Assembly: GCF_000316035.1 (NCBI RefSeq)
Contig: NZ_ANHX01000086.1
Span: forward strand, 1 to 64,000
Length of the DNA stretch: 64,000 nucleotides
Direction of reading: 5' to 3'
Source: Paenibacillus sp. PAMC 26794
GTDB taxonomy: Bacteria; Bacillota; Bacilli; Paenibacillales; Paenibacillaceae
The position numbers and the translations under genes are program-made. This document shows, one piece after another, positions 36,650 to 50,400 of this stretch. Position 1 is the stretch's first letter, and each line of letters starts with the position of its first letter. The notes beneath the pieces were generated by a model. That model saw only the letters and a list, made by a program, of their open reading frames with translations. It did no database searches and was not told where the DNA came from.

Positions 36650-38379
36650 AAAAGGGCGGAAGGCTATCACAAGTGAAAGAACTCGGCTACTTGCTGACGT
36701 TTATGAACCGCAAGCGCAAAACCCAGTACGCGATTGGCCTTGCTGTAACGGCGCTCACCCAGACATTGTTTCTGATCGCCTTCAGCTTGGTCGTACATAA
36801 CTTGGTTGATTTCGCCGTGTCCCGAGATACGTCTCTGATGGTGGAAGCTTTTATTATTTTGGGCGTGGCCCTGTTTCTGGAAAATATAATTTCTCCCTGG
36901 TTCATTTACTTATACCAGCGCAGTGTCGAGCTGACTGTGCTGAATATCCGAAAACGTCTTTATGACAAGCTGTGCCGGGTGCGGCCGAGATTCCTGGAGC
37001 AGAACCACCATGGGGACTTGCTGTCGCGAGTGAACAACGACGTAACGACCGTTGAGTTTACATTCTCGCAGGTTTACTTCGTTTTGCTGCTTCAAGTTGT
37101 CTTCTGCATCGGCTCCATTGTCTCTATGGCGGTGATCGATTGGCGGTTTGCTGGCGTATCCTTCGTCATTCTGCTGCTGTCCTCTCTGGTCAGCCTGAAA
37201 TTTGCACGGGATATCCGCGCTTTGTCCGAACAAGGCTTGCGTACGCTCGGTAAAATGACCGAAAAATTCAAAGATTTTATGGGCGGCATTCAAATTGTGA
37301 AGCTGTTCCGCATCCGCACGATTTACGGCCAGTACGAGGCGTTGAACGAGCAAATGACGCAAACGCTTCGGCAAACGGCGAAGAAGAACGGTATGCAGGC
37401 TGCGGTGAACCATTTTATCAGCTACGTCACGTTCTGCGGCATCATCGTCATCGGCAGTCTTCTTTATGCTTACGGATTGATGGGAATGGGAAGTGTCGCC
37501 GCTCTGGCAGTTTTGCAAGTGAATCTGACGCACGCCTTGTTGAACCTGGGGATGGTTCTGTCGATGACCCAAAATTCGCTCGCGGGTGCTCACCGGATTC
37601 AAGAGGTACTAAGCGAGGAAGAGGAACCGGAGCGTCTGGGATCTTCTCGTAGCGAGCTTGTATCGGAGGCTGCGGTGGAGTTTCGCGATGTGGAATTTTC
37701 CTATCAGGCGGATAAAAAGGTACTTGTCGACATGTCCATGCAGGTGTTTCCTGGTCAGGTCGCTGCGATCGTAGGAGCCAGCGGCAGCGGCAAAAGTACG
37801 CTAATCAAGCTGCTGCTCGGTTTTTATCCTGTGGACAGCGGAGATATCCTGCTCCAGGGCAAACCGTTCGGACATTACACGCTGGACGAAATCCGCAGGC
37901 AGATTGCATACGTTCCGCAGGAACCGTTTTTGTTTACTGGCACGATTGAGGAAAATATCCGCTATGGCAATCCGGATGCAACGGATGAAGAAGTGGTTGA
38001 AGCGGCCAAAGCGGCGTACGCTCACCATTTTATTCAGGAACTTCCTGAACAGTATAAAACGCCGGTGGGAGAGAGGGGAGCGTCCTTGTCAGGCGGACAA
38101 AGGCAGCGAATTGCGATCGCCCGGGCGATTCTCAAAAATGCCCCGCTTCTGCTGCTGGATGAAGCGACTTCTGCATTGGATAACGAATCCCAGCATTGGG
38201 TACAGCAAGCCCTGAACGTATTAATGAAGGGGCGGACCACCATTCTGATTGCCCACCGTCTCAGCACTGTGGAACATGCGGATTTGATTACAGTCATGAA
38301 TCAAGGAACGGTCGTGGAACGAGGCCGCCATCAGGACCTGCTGGCGCTCGGAGGTTATTACGCGCGGCTGTACGGATAG
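36646..38379 (+). CDS. pmxD: ABC exporter half-transporter PmxD
   Basis: A 577-residue half-size exporter: membrane domain (about 20-310) then ATPase (about 340-570), with Walker A GASGSGKST (377), signature LSGGQRQR (482), Walker B LLLLDEATSALD and IAHRLSTVE. The start codon overlaps the pmxC stop as ATGA and is preceded by GGGAGG. Both ATPase sites of the pair look competent, unlike degenerate heterodimeric exporters. The role in lipopeptide export or resistance is inferred from its position inside the cluster. Confidence 0.9.
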   Translation: MKKGGRLSQVKELGYLLTFMNRKRKTQYAIGLAVTALTQTLFLIAFSLVVHNLVDFAVSRDTSLMVEAFIILGVALFLENIISPWFIYLYQRSVELTVLNIRKRLYDKLCRVRPRFLEQNHHGDLLSRVNNDVTTVEFTFSQVYFVLLLQVVFCIGSIVSMAVIDWRFAGVSFVILLLSSLVSLKFARDIRALSEQGLRTLGKMTEKFKDFMGGIQIVKLFRIRTIYGQYEALNEQMTQTLRQTAKKNGMQAAVNHFISYVTFCGIIVIGSLLYAYGLMGMGSVAALAVLQVNLTHALLNLGMVLSMTQNSLAGAHRIQEVLSEEEEPERLGSSRSELVSEAAVEFRDVEFSYQADKKVLVDMSMQVFPGQVAAIVGASGSGKSTLIKLLLGFYPVDSGDILLQGKPFGHYTLDEIRRQIAYVPQEPFLFTGTIEENIRYGNPDATDEEVVEAAKAAYAHHFIQELPEQYKTPVGERGASLSGGQRQRIAIARAILKNAPLLLLDEATSALDNESQHWVQQALNVLMKGRTTILIAHRLSTVEHADLITVMNQGTVVERGRHQDLLALGGYYARLYG

Positions 38380-38461
38380 ACCATGACGACGAGTGGCTTC
38401 CTGCTGATATCTAGGTACAAAGCCTATCTACAAACAATCTCTAATACGGGAGTGTGTCGAT

Positions 38462-41400
38462 GTGAGAGAGAATACGAACAAGCAATATGGATTAACGCAA
38501 GCCCAGCGCCGGATATGGTTCATGGAAATTATGAATCCGGGCACATCCATCACGATGCTTTCCGCGACCTACCAGATTACGGGCGAGATTGACACCAAGC
38601 TGCTGGAGAAAGCGGCGGCAGAGATTGTCAAAACTTATGACGCTTTCCGAATCCGCATTAGCGGGGATTTGCAAAATCCAACGCAGTGGTTCGAAGAGCC
38701 AGAGAATGTCCAAGCCAGGATAAGCCACCTCGAAATAGGCACAACCGAACAATTCTATGCTTGGGTGAAAGAAGTAACCGAAAAACCGGCGAGTGTGTTC
38801 GACGAACACCTCTACCAATTTACGATGATCCATTTTGCGAACGGCCAAGTATGGCTTAATTTGACTGTAAATCATATCATCGCCGATGGCTTGTCCGTCA
38901 CTGCTTTGCTGCATGCGGTGATGGAAAAATACCTGGAACTGCGCAGAGGCAAAGGCAACTCCGGCAGTGATCAGGCTCCTGCCTATCTGGATTATATTTC
39001 TGTGGAGCGTGAATATGAGGAATCACAGCGTTATCAAAAGGGTAAGGAATACTGGCTAAAGAAGTACAGCACTCTGCCTGAAACGACTGGCATTAAATCG
39101 GTTCCGCCATTCTCGATCGGTAGCGAATCGAATAAACGTTCCATCACTTTGGCCGGTTCCCGGTATGACCGCATTCTGGCTTTTAGCGAACAATATCAGG
39201 TCAGTTTATATACGTTATTTTTGTCCGCCATGTACGTCTTATTGTATAAGCTGACCGACAGCACCGATGTGCCGGTCGGCACGGTTTTTGCCAATCGCAC
39301 CAGCAAGAAGGAAAAAGAAACGATCGGTATGTTCGTCAGCACCGTAGCTACGCGGATTGGTCTGAATCCAGATGGGTCCGTGCTTTCCTTGATCCAAACG
39401 GTTTCCAAGGAAAATACGGCGGATCTGCGGCATCAGAAATATCCTTATAACCAATTAATCCAGGATTTACGCGAACAACACGGCCGCAACGATCTTTCGG
39501 AGCTGTTTCGCACGTCTCTGGAATATCTGCCTTTGAAAATCGTGGAGTACGAAGAAATCAAGGTGCGTCTGGAGGCTCACTTCGCTAGGCACGAGATGGA
39601 CGATTTGCTGCTGCGCTTCGACCATATGCTGAATGAAGGCCATGTCATTCTCCATGCTTCCTATCGTACCGGCCTGTTCGAGACGACCGAGATTGATCGT
39701 ATTATGGAACAGTATGTAACCGTTTTGGACCAGTTTCTTGAGACTCCCGAACTGCGGGTGCGCGAGATTTCTCTGTTGAGCGATGAGGAGAGACACCGTA
39801 TTCTGGACGTGTTTAACCCGCCGGTGGCAGCACTGAGCGAGGGAATGGCGTTTCATCGGTATGTCGAAAAGTTTGCCCGAGACATTCCGGATCACCCGGC
39901 AGTTGTTTACATGGACAAAAAGCTGACTTACGGCGAATTGAACGAACGCGCCGAGCGGCTGGCTGCGCTCCTTCGTGAACAGGGCGTGGGAAGGGAGACG
40001 ATTACGGGGATCTGGGCGGAGCGTTCGGTGGAACTGCTGGTAGGTGTGCTCGCCGTATGGAAAGCTGGCGGAGCTTATGTACCGCTGGACCCCGATTATC
40101 CGGCGGAGCGGATTGAGTACATGCTCAGCGATAGCGAAGCATCGGTGCTGCTTACGCAGCGTCATCTGTTGGAGGGGGCCGGAGGTTGGTTGGCCGATGA
40201 CCGGCTGAAGCTTCAAGCTGTCTATGCGATGGACGATGAACAGATGTATAACGGGGATACCTCAGCCGTGGAATTTGAATCTGCTGACAGTGCCCTGCAA
40301 GACTTGGCTTATGTGATTTACACCTCCGGTACGACGGGACGCCCAAAAGGCGTCATGATCGAGCATGGTAGTCTCGTGAATACGGCGGATGCGTACCGCC
40401 GTGAGTACCGGTTGGATCAGTTCCCGGTGCGGTTGCTGCAACTGGCGAGCTTCTCGTTTGACGTGTTCGTTGGAGACATCGCGCGGACGCTGTATAACGG
40501 AGGAACGATGGTAATTGTGCCAAAGGATGACCGGATTGATCCGAACCGCTTATACGGCTGGATTCGGGACCAAAACATTACGGTATTTGAATCGACACCT
40601 GCGCTCATCCTGCCGTTCATGCAGCATATTTATGAAGAAGGGCTAGACGTCAGCTCCATGCAGTTGCTGATTACCAGCTCGGATGCTTGCAGTGTCACCG
40701 ATTACCGATTGCTGCAGGAAAGATTCGGCGGACAATTTCGCATCATTAACAGCTATGGCGTTACCGAAGCGGCCATTGACAGCAGCTTTTACGATGAGCC
40801 GCTGGACAAGCTGCCATCATTGGGTCATGTGCCGATCGGCAAAGCCTGGCTGAACGCCCGGTTTTACATTGTCGATGCCGGGTTAAAGCCGGTTCCTGTA
40901 GGGGTTCCGGGTGAGCTTGTCATCGGCGGCGCCGGGGTGGCGCGCGGGTATTGGAACCGTCCGGACCTAACCGCCGAGAAGTTTGCAGACAGCCCGTTTG
41001 TGTCTGGCGAACGTCTGTATCGGACAGGAGATTTGGCCCGCTGGCTGGAAGACGGCAACGTTGACTTCATCGGTCGGATCGACTATCAGGTGAAAATTCG
41101 CGGGTTCCGGATCGAACTCGGCGAAATTGAAACGGCCCTGTTGCGTTTTCCGGGGGTCAAGCAGGCTGTGGTGACTGACCGTACGGATGAGCAGGGGCAA
41201 AAGTATTTGTGCGGTTACGTGGCGGGGGATGTTTCCTTGCAGCTGAGCGATCTGCTGTCCCAATTGAAGCAAGAGCTGCCTGCGCATATGGTTCCGGCCC
41301 GGCTGGTGTCTCTTGATCAGCTTCCGCTCACACCGAACGGCAAGATTGACCGTAAAACGCTGCCTGAACCGACCGGAGAGATAGAAGCCGGCCGTGAGTA

Positions 41401-44400
41401 TGTGGCTCCTCGCACAACGCTGGAAACAAGACTTGCTCTTATTTGGCAGCAGGTGCTGGGTATTGTGCGAGTTGGAGTCCAAGACGATTTCTTTGACCTG
41501 GGTGGTCATTCCTTGCGGGCCTCCGCGCTTGTTTCCAAGATTCGAAAAGAGCTGCAAGTCGAGGTTCCGCTGCGGGACGTTTTCCGCTACACCACGATCG
41601 AACAACTTGTCCAAAGAATTAGCGGTTTAAAGCAGCAAGAGACGTATGAGATTACAAAGGCGGCAGAGGTCGAGTACTATCCGGTTTCATCCGAGCAAAA
41701 GCGTCTGTACGTCCTGCGCCAGCTTGACGCGGCAGAGCGCAGCTACAATATGTCGGCGGCGCTTCTTCTCGAAGGCAAGCTGGACCGCAAGCGCGTAGAG
41801 TACGCGTTCATGGCACTGATTCAGCGCCATGAGACGCTGCGTACCGGGATTGAGCAGGTTCAAGGTGAGCTTGTGCAGCACATCTATGACGAGGTGGAGT
41901 TTGCTGTAGATTATTTCCAGGCGAGCGAGCGAGAAGTGGACCAAGTGGTGGAAGCATACTTTCACCCGTTTGATCTGACCAAGCCGCCACTTCTTCGCAT
42001 CGGCCTGATCGAAGTCGCCGAGGATCGCCACATTCTTCTGTTCGATATGCACCATATCGTCTCGGACGGAATCTCGACAGCGTTGCTTTTCGACGAGTTC
42101 AGCCGCCTGTATCGGGGCGAGGAGCTGGCTCCGCTGCATATTCAATACAAAGATTATGCCGTTTGGCAGCATTCCGAAGCCTACGGGCAGTTGATCCAGC
42201 CGCAGAAGGAGTACTGGCTGGAACAGCTGTCAGGCGAGCTGCCTGTATTGGAACTTCCGACGGACTTCCCGCGGCCTGCGGTGCAAAGTTTTGACGGCCG
42301 GACCGTGAAGTTTGATATTGGGAAAGAACGGACGGAGAAGCTGAAAGAACTGGCCGCACGGACGGGCACGACCCTGTACATGGTGCTGTTGTCTGCTTAC
42401 TCGATCCTTATGCATAAATATTCGGGTCAGGAAGATCTGATCGTGGGAACGCCGATTGCCGGAAGAACGCAAGAAGAAGTGCAGCCAATTGTAGGTATGT
42501 TTATCAACACGCTTGCCATTCGCAGCCATCCGGAGCGTTCCAAGCCGTACCTTAAGTACCTGGAAGAAATGAAGGAAATCACACTCGGGGCTTTTGAACA
42601 CCAAAATTATTTGTTCGAAGATTTGGTGGAAAGTCTTCACATTCCGCGCGCGACCGGCCGGAATCCGCTCTTTGATACGTTCTTCTCCCTGCAAAATACG
42701 GAGAATGAGCAAATTGTCATCGAGGGGCTGGAGCAATCGTTTTATCCGTTGGAAAACCGAACGTCCAAGTTCGAGCTGCTTCTGGACATTTCGGAGCTGG
42801 ATGGTCAGCTCGAATGCCGGTTGGAGTACGCTACGGCTTTGTATAAACAGGAGACCGCGGAGCGGTTCGCCAGACATTATGACAAGCTACTCGAAACTAT
42901 CGCAACAGCGCCGGAAGGGGATATTGCTTCGCTGGAAATGCTAACGGAGCAGGAAATCCGTGAACTGGTGCGCGGTTTTAATGATTCGGAGGCAGACTAC
43001 CCGCGTCAGCAGACGATTCACGGCTTATTCGAAGAGCAGGCGAAGCTTTACCCGGATAACGTGGCCGCCGTCATGAATGAGCGGCAGTTGACTTACCACG
43101 AACTGAACGAGCGATCCAACCGGCTTGCACGTAAGCTGCGGGAGACAGGAGTCGAAGCGGATCAGTTGGTAGCGATTCTGGCCGAACGTTCGCTTGATAT
43201 GGTCGTCGGCATTCTGGCGATTCTCAAAGCGGGCGGAGCCTACGTGCCTGTCGATCCCGACTACCCGGAGGAACGCATCCGCTTCATGATTGAGGATTCG
43301 GGCGCACCGTTATTGCTGATTCAAAAGCATTTGCATGAGAAGACCGACTTCGCAGGAACGCGCCTTGAATTGGACGATTTCGTTTGGGGCGACAAAGGGG
43401 CGGACTCCGTTGGTGCGCTGGACGCTTCGAATCTGGAGCCAATTTCTGGCCCGGGTAACTTGGCTTATGTCATCTACACATCGGGAACGACCGGCAAACC
43501 CAAAGGCACATTGATTGAGCATAAAAACGTCGTGCGCCTTTTGTTCAACGACAAGAACCTGTTCGACTTTGGGCCGTCCGACACGTGGACGTTATTCCAC
43601 TCGTTCTGCTTCGATTTCTCCGTCTGGGAGATGTACGGAGCACTTCTGAATGGAGGAAAGCTGGTTATCGTACCGCCGCTTACGGCGAAAAATCCGGCCG
43701 AGTTCCTGGCACTGCTGAGCCGCGAACGGGTCACGATTTTGAACCAGACGCCAACATATTTCTACCAACTGCTGCGTGAGGTTATAGTGGACCATCCGTA
43801 CGATCTGCGGATTCGCAACGTCATCTTTGGCGGCGAAGCGCTCAGCCCGCTGTTGCTCAAGGGTTTCAAGACGAAGTACCCGGAGACAAAGCTGATCAAT
43901 ATGTACGGCATTACCGAGACGACGGTTCACGTGACGTATAAGGAAATTACGTGGGTTGAGATGGAGGCGGCGAAGAGTAATATCGGCAAACCGATCCCAA
44001 CGCTGAGCGTGTACGTTCTGGATGAAAACCGCCGCCCTGTTCCGATCGGCGTAGCAGGCGAAATGTACGTATCCGGTGAAGGCCTGGCGAGAGGATACCT
44101 GAATCGACCGGATTTGACGGCGGAAAAGTTCGTTGATTCCCCGTTTGCGGAGGGGGAAAAACTGTATCGCTCAGGCGACTTGGCGGCCTGGCTGCCGGAC
44201 GGCAACATTGAATACCTCGGCCGGATCGACCATCAGGTCAAAATCCGCGGGTACCGGATTGAGCTGGATGAAATTGAGACGCAGCTTCTGAACGCCCGGG
44301 GCGTGGAAGAAGCGGTGGTGCTCGCCCGTCAGGACAACGAGGGAGAGAAGGCACTTGTTGCCTACTTTGTTGCAGACAGGACGCTGACAGTCAGCGAAAT

Positions 44401-47400
44401 GAGAACCTCGCTGGCACAGGGAATGCCGGGATACATGATCCCGTCGTATTTCGTGCAGCTGGAGCGCATGCCGCTGACGTCTAACGGCAAAGTGGACCGC
44501 AAAGCGCTGCCGGAGCCGCAAGGAGGCTTGCAAACGGGCGTCGAATACGTAGCGCCGCGTAACCTTACGGAGTCCCAACTTGTGAAAATCTGGGAGGAAG
44601 TGCTGGGCAACTCCGGCATTGGAGTCCTGGACAATTTCTTCGAGCTCGGAGGGCATTCCTTGCGGGCGACAAACCTTGTCAGCAAGATTCGTAAGGAAAT
44701 GAACGTTGAACTTCCGCTGCGCGATGTGTTCCGCTATACGACGGTTGAGTCGATGGCCGGGGCTATTGCCAGCTTGGAAGAAACACGGCACAGCTCGATT
44801 CCGAAAGCGGAAGAGAAAGCGTACTACCCGGTTTCCTCGGCGCAAAAAAGGCTGTATGTCCTGCACCAGCTAGATAGCTCGGAGCTGAATTACAACATCC
44901 CGAGCGCCTTGCAATTGGGAGGGACTTTGAACGAGGCCAGAGTGGAAAAGGCGCTGACTACTTTGGTGGCCCGGCACGATATGCTGCGCACCGGTTTCGA
45001 AATCGTGAATGGAGAGCCGGTTCAGCGTATTCATCCGCTCGTAGATTTCAAGGTCGAGAAGCTTCAAGCAAGCAAAGATCAGGTCGCGGCCATTCTGGAA
45101 GGCTTCATTCAGCCTTTTGACTTGACCCAGCCGCCTCTGCTGCGCGCCCTGCTGATCATACTTGAGAAAGAGAAGTTCCTGCTCGCGCTGGATATGCATC
45201 ATATTGGTTCCGACGGCCTTTCCATGGACGTGCTGCTGCGCGAATTTGTGCGGCTTTACAATGGGGAAGAATTGCCGGAGCTGCGGATTCAATACAAGGA
45301 TTACGCCGTTTGGCAGCAATCCGACGAGCAATGCCAGCGTATCAAACGGCAGGAGGAATACTGGCGCGGGGTATTCAGCTCCGAGCTTCCGGTTCTTGAG
45401 CTGCCTCTTGACTTTTCCCGCCCAGCCGTCCGGCAGTTTGACGGTCAAACGCTCACGTTTGCGCTGGATGCGGAGAAAAGCGAAGCTCTCAAACGGCTTG
45501 CCGGCGATTCGGGGGCGACGCTGTACATGCTTCTGCTGGCTGCTTACTCCGTATTGCTTCATAAATACGCGGGACAGGAAGATATCGTAGTCGGCACTCC
45601 GATTGCCGCTCGTTCTCACGCCGACCTGCAACCGATTATCGGCATGTTTGTCAATACGCTGGCCCTTCGCTTAGGTCCGACGGCAGAGCAGACGTTCCTG
45701 GATTACTTGCAGGAAGTGAAGGAAACGACACTTGGAGCCTACGAGCACCAGGACTATCCGTTCGAGGAGCTGGTAGAAGCTCTTCAGGTGAGCCGGAATT
45801 TAAGCCGGAATCCGCTGTTTGACACCATGTTTTCTTTGCAAAAGCACGAAAGCTTGGATTTATCCCTGGAAGGCTTGCAATGGTCGCTGTTCGACATCGA
45901 GGAAAAGACGGCAAAGTTTGATCTTAGCTTAGATATCCTGGAAGCGGGTAACGAGCTGGTTTGCAAGATCGAGTACGCCACCTCGTTGTTTAGACAGGAA
46001 ACGATGGTACGGCTGGCGGGACATTACGAGCAGCTTTTGGCATCGATCCTGGCTCAGCCGGGTGCGAGGATCTCGGATTTGAATATCTTGAAGGACAGCG
46101 AAAAGCATGATTTGCTGGTCGGGTTTGCCGTGTCGTCTTCGGCTCTGGCGAAGCAATCCGCCTCAGAGGGTCCAGGCTTGGAAGCGGATGAGTCGTGGAG
46201 AGAGAGAACGATCCACGAGCTGTTCGAGGAGCAAGCAGAACGAACGCCGGAGCAGGTGGCCGTTGTCTATGAGGACAGCAGCCTGACTTACCGGGAGTTG
46301 AACGAGCGGGCGAACCGGCTGGCGCGATCCTTGCGTGCCTCTGGCGCGCAGGCCGATCAGCCGATCGCGATCATGGCCGAGCGCTCGCTGGAGATGATCG
46401 TGGGCATCTATGCGATCTTGAAGGCCGGGGGCGCCTACGTGCCGATCGACCCGCAATTCCCGCAGGAGCGCATCCGCTACATGCTCGAAGATTCGGGCGC
46501 TAGGCTGCTGCTGATTCAGAGCCATTTGCGGGAAAGCGCGTCATTTGCCGGGACCGAGCCACTGGGCGGTCTATCGCTCGTCGATCTGAACGATCCATCC
46601 GCGTATGACGAAGACGGCTCGAATCTGGAGCTGGCCAGCGGACCGGAGCATCTGGCCTACGTCATTTACACATCGGGCTCGACAGGCAAGCCCAAAGGCG
46701 TCATGGTGGAGCACCGTCCGGTGATCAACCGGCTGCTGTGGATGCAGAATGCATACCCGATCGACTCCAGGGATACGATTCTGCAAAAGACGGCGATCAC
46801 CTTCGACGTTTCCGTGTGGGAGCTGTTTTGGTGGGCTTGGACGGGGGCCAAAGTTTGCTTGCTGCCGTCGGGCGGAGAGAAGAATCCCGAGACGATTCTG
46901 GACACGATCGAACGGCAAGCCGTCACCACGATGCACTTTGTGCCGTCGATGCTGCACGCCTTCCTCGAATATGTCGAGCGTCAGCCGAGCGAAGATCTGG
47001 GTAACAAGCTGTCTTCGCTGAAACGGGTGTTTGCAAGCGGGGAAGCGCTGGCGACGTCGCATGTGAGCCGGTTCTGGCAGTGGATTGCGTCATCCGTGAA
47101 TCAAGCGCAGCTGATCAACCTTTATGGGCCTACGGAAGCGACGGTCGATGTCTCGTACTACGATTGCGGACCGGAAGAGGCGCATGTATCGGTGCCGATC
47201 GGCAAGCCAATCTCGAACATCCGGCTGCATATTGTCAAGGAAGGGACGACAGCGCTGCAGCCGGTCGGCGTGCCAGGCGAGCTGTGCATCGCGGGCGAAG
47301 GCTTGGCTAGAGGCTACTTGAACCGTCCCGAGCTGACCGCGGAGAAATTCGTAGAGTGTCCGTTTGCGCCGGGCGGGCGGATGTACCGGACGGGCGATCT

Positions 47401-50400
47401 GGCCAGATGGCTGCCGGACGGCAACATCGAGTATATGGGCCGGATCGACCATCAGGTGAAAATCCGCGGGTACCGGATCGAACTCGGCGAGGTGGAGGCC
47501 CAGGTCCTGAAAGCGGCGTCCGTCCAAGAGGGGGTTGTCATCGCCAGAGAGGACGAAGCCGGTCAGAAGCAGCTCTGCGCGTACTTCGTGGCGGACAAGC
47601 CGCTTGCGGCGAGCGAGCTGCGAAGCGCGCTGGCGGAGGATCTGCCTGCGTACATGATTCCGTCCTACTTCGTGCAGCTGGAGCGGATGCCCCTCACACA
47701 CAGCGGAAAGCTCGACCGCAAGGCGCTGCCAGCACCGGAAAGCAGTATGCTCGTTGGAACGGAATACGTGGCGCCCCGGACGGCGGCGGAGCAGACGTTG
47801 GTTGCGGTGTGGCAAAAGGTGCTGGGAACGGGTCGTCCGATCGGCGTGATGGACAATTTCTTCGAGCTCGGCGGGGATTCAATTAAATCGATTCAGGTGT
47901 CGTCCAGGCTATATCAGGCCGGGTACAAGCTGGAAATTAAGCATTTGTTCAAATATCCGACCGTAGCGGAATTAAGCCCGTATCTCCAGTCGGTCTTAAG
48001 ACGCGCCGATCAGGTGGCAGCTACGGGAGAGACGGGGCTGACGCCGATTCAGCGCTGGTTCTTCGAGCAGTCGTTCGCCGATCTGTACCACTTTAACCAG
48101 GCGGTGATGCTGTACCGGGAGGAAGGATATGACGAAGCGGCGCTTCGTCAGGCCGTGCGGAAGCTGTCCGAGCATCACGATGCGCTGCGCCTCGTATTCA
48201 GCCGGACCGAGAGCGGGTATGCGGCATGGAACCGGGGCATCGCGGAAAGCGATGGCGAGCTCTACAGCCTGGAAGTGATCGATTTCCGCGGAATGACGGA
48301 CTGCGCGCAGGTGATCGAAGCCAAGGCGAACGAGCTTCAGCGCAGCATTGACCTGCAGGCAGGGCCTTTGCTGAAGCTCGGCTTGTTCCGCTGTGCGGAT
48401 GGAGATCATCTGCTGATTGCGATCCACCACTTGGTCGTAGACGGCGTATCCTGGCGGATTCTGCTTGAGGATTTTGCTGCCGGCTATGAGCAGGCGCTGC
48501 AAGGGCAGCTGATCCGTCTGCCGCTCAAAACGGATTCATTCCAAACGTGGGCGAAACAGCTCGCTGATTATGCGAACGGTCCGGCGATGGAAAGCGAGAG
48601 AGCGTATTGGCAGCATATCGAGCAATTGACCTATGAGCCGCTTCCGAAAGATTTTGAACAAGGCAGATCCAAGCTGAAGGACAGCGGGATCGTGACCGTC
48701 CGCTGGACGGCGGAGGAAACCGAACAGCTGCTGAAGCAGGCACACCGTGCTTACCATACAGAAATGAACGATTTGCTGCTTGCTGCGCTGGGCCTCTCAG
48801 TACAAGCTTGGAGCGGTCAAGAACGCGTGCTGGTGAATCTCGAAGGCCACGGCCGGGAAGAACTTTTGCCAGATGTGGACATTACACGCACGGTAGGCTG
48901 GTTCACAAGCCAATTCCCTGTCGTTCTGGAGCCGGGTCACGCTCAGGCACTCGGTCATCAGGTGAAACAGGTGAAAGAAAACTTGCGCCGCATTCCGAAC
49001 AAAGGAATCGGCTACGGCATTCAGCGTTATTTGTCGGCGCCGCGTGACGGAGAGCGCTTCGTTTTGGAGCCGGAGATCAGTTTTAACTATCTGGGTCAGT
49101 TTGACCAGGATTACGAAAGCAGCGGCTCGCAGCCGTCTCCGTTCAGTCCGGGCTCCGATTCAAGCCCGAATGCTGTGATGAATTATGTCCTCGATATCAA
49201 CGGTATGGTGTCGGAAGGCATGTTGGAACTCACGATCCGTTATGGGGAAACCCAGTATCAACGGGAGACGGTTGAGCGCTTGGGCACCCTGCTTCAATCG
49301 AGCTTGCGTGAAGTCATCAGCCATTGCGTATCGAAAGAGCGGCCGGAGCTTACGCCTAGCGACGTTCTGCTTCCAGATGTGACGGTTGAGGAACTGGAGC
49401 GGCTGTCCGAACATACGGTGACCCTCGGTGAACTGGAGAATGTATACACTCTGACTCCGCTGCAAAAAGGGATGTTGTTCCACAGCCTGCTGGATGCCGA
49501 TTCAGAAGCTTATTTCGAACAGGTGACCTTCGATCTGTTCGGAAACCTGAATGTCGAAGCCTTCATTCATGGGTTGGATACGCTGGTGCAGCGGAATGAG
49601 GCGCTGCGGACGAACTTTATTACCGGCTGGAGAGACGAGCCGATTCAAGTGGTATTCCGCGAGCGGAAGTGTGAAGTATACTTCGAAGATATTCGCTTGG
49701 TAAGCGATGAAGACCGGGAGAAGACGATAGCCGATTTTGTCAGCGCGGATAAAGCGAACAAGTTCGATTTGGCCCAAGGCTCTCTGATGCGCGTTACAGT
49801 TTTGCGTACGGGCGACGATTCCTACCAAGTGATCTGGAGTCACCATCACATTTTGTTGGACGGCTGGTGCATGTCCTTAATGATCAAGGAAGTGTTCGAC
49901 ACCTACTTCGCGTTCCAGGAGCAGCGGACGCTGGAGCTTCCTCCGGTTACCTCGTACTCTCGGTATATCGAATGGCTGGAAGCTCAAGATGCAGCGAAAG
50001 CTTCGCGTTATTGGTCCGAGTATTTGGCGGGTTATGATCAGCAGACCAAGCTGCCTCGGGAGAAAACAGGGCTGAAGCAGGGCGCTTTTGAAGCAGCTGA
50101 GATCGATGTGGAACTCAGCAAGGAACTGACTGGGCAAATCGAGCGGGTGGCGCGCCAGCATCAGGTGACGCTTAATACATTCATGCAGACCGTATGGGGA
50201 CTGGTTCTGCAGGTATACAACAACAGCGAAGATGTTGTATTTGGCTCCGTTGTATCCGGGCGTCCGGCGGAGATTCCGGGTATCGAAAGCATGATCGGTC
50301 TGTTTATTAATACGATCCCCGTCCGTATTCAAGGCAAAGCCGAGGAGACGGTAGCCGATATTTTGAGAAAAACCCAGGATCAAGCGCTGACATCGGGAGC

